From Ampelomyces quisqualis (lineage: Eukaryota; Ascomycota; Dothideomycetes; Pleosporales; Phaeosphaeriaceae), in NCBI GenBank assembly GCA_018398575.1, contig JAGTXZ010000014.1, forward strand, positions 682,001 to 746,000: a stretch of 64,000 bases of DNA, read 5' to 3'. The first letter of the stretch is position 1. The number at the start of each line of letters is the position of its first letter. Positions 23,071-33,496 of this stretch are shown here, in pieces. The position numbers were made by a program, and so were the translations under genes. Under the pieces are notes generated by a model. That model did no database searches. It saw only the letters and a program-made list of their open reading frames with translations, and was not told the DNA's origin.

Positions 23071-23903
23071 GATTGCGACTCGCAGAATCCCGGACAGCCA
23101 TTGAAAACGCCTTGATCGCCTCCACTCGCATTCTTCTCACACCGATCCAGTTCTGCTCGTCAACTACCAGGAGACGGCAACAGGACAGTGGCCATTTCGT
23201 GGTTGACTATTCATGTGCTTTGCAACAGTAAAGCTCTCGACTGTGTGCAGCTCAACACCCGGCCCATCAGGGGTTTCTGTCACGACGACTGTGAAATCTG
23301 GAAACAGCGCATCAGCCCATGTAGGAAAGCTGCCATGTGCTACTCCATATTCTATGCTCGACCTGCAACGAGTGACAGCGTATCGTCCGCTTCATAGCAG
23401 CCCCCTAACCTTGACTGCACTGCCGCAGTCCTATCAGTGGGCCAAGAAATCAAACACTAAGGAACTTTTACCAGAAAAAATTCACGCTTCTCTCATGCCC
23501 TCCAGCCAGAACATGTGTGGCTCTCAAGTCGTGGCGAAAGAGCACACACATCTCAAAATACCGTGCGCTAATGAAGACTTTCAAACTAAAGTCAGACAGA
23601 CCAGACCCATTTGTTCTCGATCGGCCAGCGCTCCCACAAGGCCTTTTGAGCTAATCGACGATGAAGGATTGCTGGCTGAAACACCTCAGGCTGGTACTTG
23701 ACGGATAACAAAGTACATCAATCAATGTGCAGGCGACGCGTTCTGAAGCATGCCACCAACGAAGAAAAATAGTGATCAACGTTCAAATCTTCATATACAC
23801 AACTTATGTACAGTCTTCAAACAAAACTCCCAAAGCGCCCATGTGTTTTCCTAGCAAAAATCATCCAGGGACACGGATCAAGCCGGTCAACTCACTCCCT
23901 CAC
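23071..23903. other. Convergent spacer YVH1 / aconitase
   Basis: These 833 bases separate the stop codons of two converging genes. Short open frames here lack any family mark. Presumably 3' untranslated regions and terminators; nothing else seen. Confidence 0.5.
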
Positions 23904-26686
23904 TCACTGCCCCCTCGTAACCTCATGCTTTGCTTCCCGACCCTTCATCGCCAACAAATTCAACGCGCTGCCCGCAAGCACGAAGCCGCATTGATCTGGA
24001 CTGAGCGTGTGCTTGGTCTGCACGACCTTGTCGCTTCCGTCCTTCTTCTTGATCACAAGCTCGACTTGGCCTTTTCCGCCACTCCTCAGCACATCCAACA
24101 AACCGCGCGTGCTGACCAGATCGCATGCCTCGAAGGCGTCGTAGTCACTTACGTTGGCAAAAGTAAGTGGTACAATACCTTGCTTTTTGAGATTGGTTTC
24201 GTGGATACGCGCGAAGGACTTGGAGATGATGATGCGGCCGCCGAGGTAGCGGGGTTGTAGGGCGGCATGTTCGCGCGCTGAGCCTTCGCCGTAGTTGTGT
24301 TCTGCGACGACGAGCCATTCGATGCCTTGGTCTCTCCATCGCTTGGCGAGTTCGGGGATGCCGGATGTGGAGCCGTCGACGTCGTATGCGACGTTGACTT
24401 CATCAGTTTCGGCGTTTACGGCGCCGATGAGGGTGTTTTCGGAAATATTCGGGAGGTGGCCTTTGTACTTGAGCCATGGGCCTGCGGCAGAGATTGTGTC
24501 CGTTGTGCATTGACCCTTGACCTTGTAGAGAACTCTCATGCCTTGAAGCTCGGTGCTGGGGAATGCGGGGAATGGGTCCAGAAGTGCTAGGCGTGTTGAC
24601 TGAGGATCGACGAGGACGTTGACACTGGCATCGGGGACACCCGGAGTAGGGAGGAAATCCAGGTTGCCGACTGCGAAGCCCGCAGATGGTAGGTCTGATC
24701 CCTTCGGTGGAGAGAATTTGAAAGGCTTGCCGGACGGCGTCTCTATGCTGTCGGTCATGGGATTGAATGTTGTAGCACCAGAATACGACATGGCAGTTAT
24801 CAGTTCAGGCGATGCGAGGAAGTTCATAGTCGCGCGATTGCCGTCGTTGCGGCCGGGAAAGTTTCGGTTGTAGGATGAGAGAATGGCATTAGCCTCGCCC
24901 TTCTTGACACCATCTGTACGAGTCCACTGGCCAATACAGGGACATCGAAAGTGTCAGCTATGCGAACTTAACAGGTCTGGATGATTTAGCACATACCCAC
25001 AAGCGTTTGCCAGAACAGTGCCCCCAGCATCCGTGAATGTTGAAAGAGTGTCATCCCTTTCTAGAGTTGCGCGAATTTGTTCGCTACCTGGTGTGATGAA
25101 GAAGTCTGCCTTTGGCTTCAATCCAGCTGCCGATGCCTGCTTAACGATCTCTTCGGATCGCGTCATGTCCTGATATGAACTATTTGTGCAGCTACCAATG
25201 AGACCAGCACCAAAAGTCCTGGGCCAGTCCTTCTCTTCAACGAGCGACTTGAACTTAGACAGAGGGGTGGATAGGTCAGGAGTGAAGGGTCCGTTGATGT
25301 GGGGTTCGAGCTCAGAAAGGTTGATTTCGATGACCTTGTCGTACACTGCTTCGGGGTCCGGTCGCAGTAAGTTTTGTTGCATAGAGGAGTTTGCGATCTT
25401 CGAAGCTTGTTCGGCGATTGGTCCACGGTGTGTTGCTTGGAGGTAGGGAACGTGTGCAGGAGAAAAGGGGAATAGCGATGTCGTTGCACCAACCTCGGCT
25501 CTGTATGGTGTCAGTGAGCAATAAATCCGTATCGGACAGGGTTCGGCCTACCCCATGTTACAAATCGTAGCCATTCCTGTGCAGCTTAAGGTTTGTACCC
25601 CAGGGCCAAAGTATTCGATGATGAATCCAGTACCTCCCTGCGATAAGTTAGCCTGAAGCTCCTCGAAGCACGATTGCACCTCACATACTCGAACAGTAAG
25701 TTGTCCAGCCAAGCTCAGAATCACGTCCTTCGGTGATGCCCATCCACTCAGCTCGCCTGTGAGCTTGACACCTAGAATCTTAGGTGCCTTGAGCTCCCAT
25801 GGCGCATCGACGAGCGCATCGACAGCATCTGCACCACCCACACCAATCACAATAGCTCCAAGACCACCAGCATTTGGCGAATGGCTATCAGTTCCCAACA
25901 TCATGAGACCCGGTGCAGAGTAGTTTTCTAGCACAGACTGATGAATGATGCCTGCGCCCGGTGGCCAGAACTCGATCCCGTATTTCTTGGCCGCAGACTC
26001 GAGGAAGTCGAAGACCTCCTTGTTGCCTGCGATGGATTTGGGCAGATCCGCAGCTGCGCCTTTTTCGCCCTGTCATTGTGTCAATTAGTGTCTAAGCACC
26101 CCACCACTCCATTCATTCGTGTCGAAGGGCCAAAAGGGTTACAAACCACTACCATGTGATCACAGTGTATGCTTGCAGGCACTGCTGTCTGTCCCAAGCC
26201 ACAGCTCATAAACTGCAAAAGTGCCATCTGCGCCGACGCATCTTGCATGGCCACGCGATCAGGTTTGAGCTTCAAGCTCGCCTGGCCCCGGATATCTCTC
26301 CCATTGTTTGTGTTAGATAAGAGCGACTCCTCTGGGTTGTCCAGATGCGCATAGAGAATCTTCTCTGCTAAAGTCAATTGGCGTTCAGAGCCAAGGACTC
26401 GTCGCACTTCCTTGAGACGCGCAAGCAGCTTCGGGTATGGCGGTGTGCGCGAAGAGAGATGGATGTTTCGTGCGGTAGGCGGGTCGTGGGATGTAGCTAG
26501 ACATCTTCGAGACGTAGGCAGGGAGGAGAGAGCAAGGCGTGGCTATGACTCCAAAGTCAGTGTCACTCCTGGCATAAGAAGCACGAAATACCGAGTCTAC
26601 ATCTATGGCTCGCGATTGGTGCCAATCGCACAGCCACTTACCCTGCAGTTAGCAGCCTGGCCGAGCCTGAGTATTTGCGACCGCAT
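23904..26686 (-). CDS. ACO2: Mitochondrial aconitate hydratase, fungal second paralogue (Aco2/AcoB-like)
   Basis: Six exons, 26686-26642, 26542-26147, 26069-25689, 25637-25552, 25500-24997 and 24942-23904, give 816 residues. The N-terminus (MRSQILRLGQAANCR, then an Arg/Ser-rich region) fits a mitochondrial presequence. Family motifs include SIHCDHM, LGTDSHSPNAGG, GTGFIIEYFGPG, IGSCTNSSY, LANACGPCIGQW, the SYNRNFPGRNDG stretch, and in the swivel domain EHNYGEGSAREHAAL and KSFARIHETNLKKQG. The cluster ligands are the Cys of SCTNSS and the two of ACGPC. The divergence from canonical Aco1 fits the second fungal aconitase, for which roles in lysine (homocitrate) metabolism have been proposed. Intron 5 (24996-24943) has a normal GTATGT donor and a CTGAC branch-like site, but its in-frame 3' end is TG, not AG. 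Intron 2 uses the donor GTTTGT. Confidence 0.9.
24943..24996 (-). other. Non-canonical GT-TG intron in the aconitase gene
   Basis: On the minus strand the 54-nt intron starts GTATGT and ends CTGACACTTTCGATG. Splicing at that TG restores CGPCIGQW, including an iron-sulphur ligand. The AG just upstream (CATAG) would place TGA directly in frame, and the next AG (GCCAG) is in the wrong frame for this donor. Confidence 0.7.
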
Positions 26687-29187
26687 CTTGAATCAGCTTT
26701 TGTGGGTGTTCGACGCGGTGCAAGAAGCGCCCTGGGGCGTTGGCGCACAAAAAGTTAGGAAGCGAGATCGGCCACCACGCGACAGCGGCATGCAGGGATT
26801 CTCCACAGCCCCTCACTAGCCAATCCCATGAGAGCTAGAAGTCAGCCAGGCTTTGGCTTCACCCAAGCCCGGCAATAACTCGCAAACACACGTCAATCGA
26901 AACCCAATATGACAGCTTGATGGCTTCGACACGCTTTGACTGCACCTCCTCATCGACAAGAGCCTGTATCTGTGGGAGATCGTTTTGAACGGCTGACGAA
27001 GTACCTTACCGAATGCATTCACATTGTTGTAAATTACACTCTCCAGGGGAAAGCCTGATTTGCTGTGCATAGAGAGCGTAGTATTCAGCATGGATGCTCA
27101 CGATGGCACCATACTTTCCAGAGATCTGGTAAACAACAATCTCCTGCTTCACGCCTATCCCGCAAACACCTAACATAGTGAGTGGCGTCTGCCTGTAACA
27201 TTATAGGACTTCACGATCCACTATCCACACCGAGCATGGATCGGGTCGAGAGGCTCGCCATGGTGTGGAGCATGCACTACGCAGGACTCGGATTACTTGT
27301 GGCTATCAACCGTCGAGCCAACACTATCATCTATCATCGACCCCATCGATGTGTGGCTCCAGATACTTGGACGCATACGTAGCGAAATGGGGTCCCACGC
27401 ATGATTGTGGCATATGCAGAGAAGCCGTGAAGCAGACCGGAGGGGCAAACGGTCACTGTGCAAAGTGCAGTCTTGGACCGCAGGTGGTTCTATTCGGTAG
27501 CGACCGTGAATTCGGCAAGATGAGATATCGCTGTTGTGTTCTACTCTTCCAAGACACATAGATAGCCTTGTGGCATGTCTTTCGGTGCCATACATAGAAC
27601 AGAGCATGATCCAACTACCATTGGCACAATATCATATGTCCACGGATGCTGTTCAGCATGATCGCAGTTGTGGTTACATTCTACCACTTACGCAGCATAA
27701 TAGGTGCACTAACTAGGTAAGCGTTATATCCTACTGCGGCATGGTAACTACTATACTAAGATGAGACATATATGCTAACTGATTGATGGAAAGAAGAACG
27801 AATCAACTCTGGGGCTTCCCTGTTCAACGGACAAGCGAAACCCCAACGCGTACATCACTCGAGCCATCTTTCCCACTGACCGTTCTCCTCCGCTCACTAC
27901 ACCCTGTCCAGGCCCGCCGCCGATACGATGACGGCTCAAATTTCGATCCAGCTTCCACCTGAAATACGCAACAAGTTGCACAGCTACATCACCGGCGAAC
28001 TCGCCATAACATCGATATCAAGTCCCTTCAATAAGAGCGTGCCTGCTACAAGAATGGTACAATCACGAATCCTTCGCCGGCCACCATCGCCACAACAAGT
28101 CAGATGGCTCAGGCGCAGACGGCACAGGCCCAGCGAAGTACATGTCAACACTAGAAAAATAACCAGCCTCTCGACTCGTAGTCACACATGTAGTTGAAAA
28201 GATAGAAACGGAAGCATGGATATGCAAACTACATGTCTAGGTAGAAACCCCAACCCTGCATACCATTAGCAAAAGCACAGCATAGACATCATGGACAAGG
28301 AAAAACTTGGATCAAAAGTGAATGCTCAGAGACAGTAGGTGTTGCAATCCAGATATGTTAACAATACATCCAATGATTGCATGATGCGCAGTATGTTGTC
28401 GTGCACGCAAAAGTATTATGCTGTATTCTGGTAAAATGAATACGCCTACTCTATGAAGCAACATGTGTCGACCTTGTACTTTTGCCCGAGTCCTCCACGC
28501 AGCATTCTCGGAATTGTACAGTCGGAAGACGGCAGTAATGTATATGTACCTGCGCAAGCTTTTTGGTGGGAATGGCGCAGACTCCTGGGACGAAAATAAC
28601 TACGTTGACCCACGCTGCGTATGCCTACATATGAACCTCGCGCCAACAGCTGTTGAGGTAGTAGATGATGATGATCAAGGATGCGTGGCGATTGAGCTGG
28701 GATTTTGTATGCATTATCCTCGTTGAACGACACCAAGAGGATGGGTGACCAAAATCTGGATTTTGGGCAGTTCTTGAACCGACGATGGCCACGCCTGCAA
28801 GATGTAATTCGAATCAAACAGCTAACAATTCTTGTAAAGGTTGCTTGTCATCTACTTGCATTCGTTGACCCATTTTCATTCAAGCTCAAGCATCACGCTT
28901 GAGACGGCCATTACCATGTGGACGTCCAGCGTCTGACTACTATAATCGCTTTGAAATCATGTCAAGCTAACAGGAACTTGCATCATTCATTCTATACTCC
29001 AATTGATGCATGAGATCTCCGATACGCCACCCATATGCAATCTTTCGACACAAAGAACGAATGAAATCCGGACAACACCGACGCTAAAGTACTTAACCTC
29101 GATGGATGAAGAGAGACTAAAAAACATCGCGATAACATAAATCAAGGCGACAATGAAACGACTCCTTGGCGAGGCATATACCATCCA
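26687..29187. other. 2.5-kb spacer between aconitase and SOG2
   Basis: It contains the aconitase promoter next to 26687 and the 3' flank of SOG2 near 29187. A short plus-strand frame at 27928-28197 begins MTAQISIQLPPEIRNKLHSY, which resembles the opening of many fungal F-box-like proteins, but it degenerates quickly into basic sequence. No other coding signal is seen. Confidence 0.45.
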
Positions 29188-32111
29188 CTAAATGCGCCTA
29201 TTAGGCTGGCTCATCAAGCGATCTGCTCGCTCAAAGAAATTGACCGTGCTGGAGTTAAGCGATCTCAACCCAGGGGTATTCGGGACAGTAGCCTGCGCGG
29301 CAGCACCAAGGGCGGCACTCAATGGCGTTGCCGGAACTGGTGCAGGATAGCCACCGGACCCCTGTGGGCCCATGCTCATGGTTGCAGATGGGAAAGCGGA
29401 CGCAATCGCAGGGACTGAGGTCAGAATCGAAGTGTTGATCGGGCCCGGGAATGGGGGTCCGCCGCCAGAGACCATTGTAGATCGTCCTAGGAATCTAGGA
29501 GCGGACGTGCGCGATGTGATAGATGACAAGCTAGGCGGCCCCATCAAGCCGGTGTTGTTCGCGGTCAAATGGCTCCAGGGAGAATCGTTGATGGCGAGAC
29601 TGGCTTCCTTGACGGTTCGATGCAGGGGTTTCATCAGTTGTTTCACTTCGAAGCTCTGTAATTTGTGGTCTTTTCCTTGTTGAGTGTACGCCGCAGCTAG
29701 TTCGCCCCAAGCCTGAAACAAAGTGAGTCAACATGTTGGTTGCAAAACGAACGCAATGGGAGAACAAACCTTGATGAAACCCATGCAATGCTGCCAGAAC
29801 TCGGGTTGGCCTCGTGTGTAGCTGTCTTGGGGCTGCATCTGGTAGAGATGACGTGCTAAAAATATTGTCACCTGCTGAACTTGGTTGCTCTTCTCGATGA
29901 GATCCGCTAGTGCGCGAACCCTGGGGTGTTCTACATCCATGTCGCGTTTGAGAAGGTCAAGTTGCTCTCTCAGCAAATGCGTGATCTGCGGGATCGAGGC
30001 GTTGCAGCTGTCGCATGCATTTCTGAGCTTTTGGTACACTCTGCCGAACTGGGTGTCTTCGTCACCTTCGTCAAAATTACTGGTCATCGTGCTAGATCGA
30101 GACATGGTCGTTGCTAGCGTGAAGGACGACTCTCCGGAACGCGGTGTGGCGGCGCTGATGCTGGTCAGGGTGTTCGACCGGCTGTTTTCATTACTATGTA
30201 AGATGACGGGCGGAGGCATCTGATAGGGTCCGTTTCGATGTGGCGGTGATGTTGGGAACTGCCGGACTTTAGGTTGTCTTGCGCGTACTGTAGCCGTTTC
30301 CGCCCCGCTAGGCCTCTGCCTCTTCACTGTGGTGTCCTTGAACTGAGCACCGAGCACCGAACAGCCATTTCGAAGTTCGATCAAAGTGCCCTGCTGGAGG
30401 AGCAGGAATGTCCGTACGATGCGAGGGTTTGCGTTTTGGGCTATTTCGATCCGGTTCTCTGCAACAGAAAGACTGATCGACATGAATGAGTCGAGACACC
30501 GAAGAGTGTAGACATAGACACTTCTTGAAAGCCTCTCTGCATCTTCCTCGTCTTCTTCGACAAGCGAGTCGAATTTACTTAGCACATCGTTGAGAGCTCG
30601 AAGGTCTACCGAGGTCTTCTGATAGCGGCGGTAGAAGTCTTCCTTGGGACGTAGGCCGTCCTTGTTCCGCGCTGTCAAACGGACCGACTGCACCATATGC
30701 GAGATGCAGTCGTGCAGTACGGAAATGGCGTAAAGAAAGTTTCTGGCAGCTTCCACAACAATATCAGGTGCGCGGGACCCACGACGGTGTTCGCGGACAT
30801 CGGACAGCGGCCGGTTCGCAAGCGATCTCACGGTGCCCGTATCGCCATAGCCTATTGAAGCTGCAGGATCTGACATGCCATTGGCGAGAGAATTGGCAGC
30901 AACGACAATGCCTTGGCTGAAACCACGGAAGTGACTTGTTCTCTTTAGTTCGTCGACGGAACCCAGCTCAGAGGCCTTGTTGGTGTAGATTCCCATGCGC
31001 TTTTGTCGATGAGTAGATGGCCCAGCACCCTCGCTCTGGCTTCGGTTGCGCTCGTTTTGTCCGTTGGTCAAAATCAGAGGTGCGACGGGCGGTCTCTTGG
31101 TGGCGCCATTGCTCGTCTGCGAAGGCACGCGGTAATGAGATCGCGTTGGAAGCAGTGGCACAGGTACACCCGGAGACTCGGCTTTGCCATTGGAGAAACC
31201 ATCAATGTTTCCCAGGCTTGGCCTCACAGGGAAGCGCACGCCGTTGGCTCGCTTCGAAGGACGCGGGGTCTCTGGGTTGCTTTCGGTCCAGCTCTCGTCT
31301 CCAGAAGACTCGACACGCAACCGTTCTGATTCGACACGCTGTCGCTCTTTGGAAGCTTGTAGACGCATGAAGCGCTTGACCTGGGTGGCAATGACCGAGT
31401 CGCGTTCGTTCTCGTTTGCGGGTGACGGGGCGCCGTCTTTGATGGTGCAGATGTCTGGCGGCGGGAACACGAGGGGATTGCCATCAAGTTTCAGCACTTG
31501 CAGGCTGTTGATGTCCCCCAGACATACGGGCAGCTCCTCGATCTTGTTCTTGGCAATGGCCAGTACTTTGAGACATGTCAAGTTGGCGATCTTGGACGGA
31601 ATCGACTTGATGCGATTCCTGCTCACGTCGAGGATTTCCAGCGAAGTCATGTCGAGGATCTGGGGGTGTCAGCAGGGCACTTCTGCCTGGGCAAGGCGGG
31701 TGCATGGACGGACCGCCTCGGGGAACTCGCGCATGGCGTTGTAGCGCACATTGAGGTATCGGAGGCGCTTGCATTCTATGAGACGCGACGGGAGGGACGC
31801 GAGCAGGTTGTGGGACAGAGCGAGCCTGGACAGGTCAGTGTGCGCCGTGGCCAACCGAGGAGCCCCAGCGAGGCAGGCGCAGGGCAGGCAAACCTCTCGA
31901 TTTCGGCGCGTATCACGTCGATGACCTCGTCGGGCAGGCGGGCGATGTTCTTGTGGCCCAGGTCGATGGTGATGCCGGGCTGCTGCTGCGGCAGTTCTCG
32001 CGGCGCCGACTCGGCAGCGGCGCGCAAGTCGCTGCGGGAGTGCTCAAAGGCCGCGCGAGTCAACTCGACCACCTGCTCGTCCGAGAGGGGCGTGGGCGTG
32101 TCGTTGCTCAT
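29188..32111 (-). CDS. SOG2: RAM signalling network leucine-rich-repeat protein Sog2
   Basis: Four exons, 32111-31894, 31825-31714, 31659-29770 and 29712-29188, give 914 residues. Leucine-rich repeats span about 45-180: ITIDLGHKNIARLPDEV, RLALSHNLLASLP, LRYLNVRYNAMREFPEA, LEILDVSRNRIKSIPSKI, LKVLAIAKNKIEELP and LQVLKLDGNPLVFPP. A long disordered linker follows, then the Sog2 helical domain (about 390-790), and a Ser/Pro/Gly-rich C-terminus. In yeast Sog2 works with the kinase Kic1 upstream of Cbk1-Mob2, controlling polarised growth and cell separation. The exon 1/2 and 2/3 introns are inside the repeats and use the weaker donors GTTTGC and GTCCGT, but the repeat pattern is continuous across both. 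It shares a 362-bp divergent promoter with the uncharacterised gene at 32474. Confidence 0.9.
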
Positions 32112-32473
32112 GCTGGGCGGGGGGGTCGAGGGAGCCTGGCGGTGCGGCCGTGGAGAGCGTCGCGGACATGCTGCTCGCGGGCGGGGCGCGGACGGCGAGG
32201 GCGTCGTGCATGTACATACACTGTGCAGGCTGACGTGCGGAGTCGGACTGCCGAGTACAGAATATGGGACAGGCAAGGAGTGTCACGACCCACGAGTCCA
32301 CGACACCCACGGCTTTCACGCCTGGCCTCACTGGACGTTAGCGGCTTGGCGGGCTCGTCAGGAACCATCAGCCTGAATCCTTCACGACCCATCGACACTA
32401 GCGCAAAAGTCTTCGTCATGCTGCATTGCTGCCCACTCGCACTCCGTACTTGTGCCGGCATCGCCATGTCACC
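32112..32473. promoter_or_regulatory. Divergent promoter, SOG2 (-) / uncharacterised gene (+)
   Basis: These 362 bases lie between start codons facing away from each other. They hold a near-match to the recurring motif (CACTCCGTAC at about 32440). No other site is nameable. Confidence 0.5.
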
Positions 32474-33496
32474 ATGGACGACGCCGACGACGACGCCGCT
32501 GTGCCACCCCCCATCCGTCGCTCTCCCAGAGCAACGCTCGAGCGTCGGGTCGCATTGCAAAACGCCTCCCACCAGCACGCCGAGTATGATGCTGCTGCTC
32601 CTGTCATCCCGCGCAGTCCATCAGCGTCCCTGAAGAATGGCCCACCGCCCTCACGTGAAAGATCCCGCACCAACCCTTTGGCTTCCCATCCTGTCACCAC
32701 AGATAGCAGCCCAGGCCTGACAGATTTCTCGCGCCACAAATTCTCCCATCCGTTTTGGGAGGAGTTGAGACCGTTTGTCGTCGAAACTCCCAGTGTTGCT
32801 CCTCTTGTACCTCATCGCTCGCCTGCTAGGCTCAAGTCTTTTCGAAGCAACAAGCGCCTGCCTCCGCATCTGCGGCAGCGGACGTCACTCGAGACCATCG
32901 CATCTGTCACCACGACACAGTCGATCGCTTCGGACGAGGATGAATCTGATCCTCCAGAAGCATCTGCTCCCTCGCCATACCTCTTCACCCTGGAGGATGA
33001 CGCTACTACCACTCCGATGCCTCCCGACGCGCGGTCTCTGGCTTCTTCGACACATTTATCAAGTGTAAGCTCGCAATATTGTGCCAAACCGACAATCACA
33101 CCCCTAAATTCGCGCGAATCTGAGCCACGCTCGCCGAAGTCCTTGTTCCAAAAGATGACGCATCGCAAGCAGAGCGAGTCTTCGGCGTTGCCAGACCGAC
33201 TCGTCATCGAAAGGAAGACATCCTTCGATCGAACGTCGTACCGGTCAAGCTTGAGTGGATCCAAGGAATCGCTCCCCTTGGAAGGGCCATCGAGTCCCGG
33301 ACTCTTCAACACTGGACGTAGTCAGTCCGGTTCCAGTAGCGAATGGAGTGCAAGCAATTTTGACATATCTGCACTCAGCGAGGCCGAGATAAAGAAGTGC
33401 AAAAAGCAGGGAATCAACCCTGCTCTGTTAGCCGAGATGAAGGCTGCAAGGAAAGGGAAGTGGACCAGTCCCATAGCTGGGAATACCTTTCTGTAA
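32474..33496 (+). CDS. Uncharacterised fungal protein with conserved C-terminal segment
   Basis: A single exon encodes 340 residues from MDDADDDAAVPP; an in-frame ATG 48 bases upstream (32426) is the alternative start. The protein is low-complexity, rich in Ser, Pro, Arg and Thr, with many short SP and RSP motifs that would suit proline-directed kinases. The last ~45 residues (ISALSEAEIKKCKKQGINPA, then LLAEMKAARKGKW and SPIAGNTFL) look folded and are of a kind I associate with uncharacterised filamentous-fungal proteins. The function is unknown. It is probably a disordered regulatory or scaffold protein; this is a guess from composition. It is transcribed away from SOG2. Confidence 0.75.
   Translation: MDDADDDAAVPPPIRRSPRATLERRVALQNASHQHAEYDAAAPVIPRSPSASLKNGPPPSRERSRTNPLASHPVTTDSSPGLTDFSRHKFSHPFWEELRPFVVETPSVAPLVPHRSPARLKSFRSNKRLPPHLRQRTSLETIASVTTTQSIASDEDESDPPEASAPSPYLFTLEDDATTTPMPPDARSLASSTHLSSVSSQYCAKPTITPLNSRESEPRSPKSLFQKMTHRKQSESSALPDRLVIERKTSFDRTSYRSSLSGSKESLPLEGPSSPGLFNTGRSQSGSSSEWSASNFDISALSEAEIKKCKKQGINPALLAEMKAARKGKWTSPIAGNTFL

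Noticed and set aside
23904..26686. Homoaconitase (Lys4) as the identity of the aconitase-like gene
   Set aside because: The swivel-domain motifs and overall order match the aconitase 2 type better than Lys4; a role in lysine synthesis remains possible for this paralogue.
27928..28197. Short frame starting MTAQISIQLPPEIRNKLHSY
   Set aside because: The opening resembles fungal F-box-like proteins, but only about 25 residues do so; the rest is basic and unstructured and no continuing exon is evident.
31498..32376. 292-codon plus-strand frame opposite SOG2
   Set aside because: It is antisense to well-supported SOG2 exons and lacks domain signatures.
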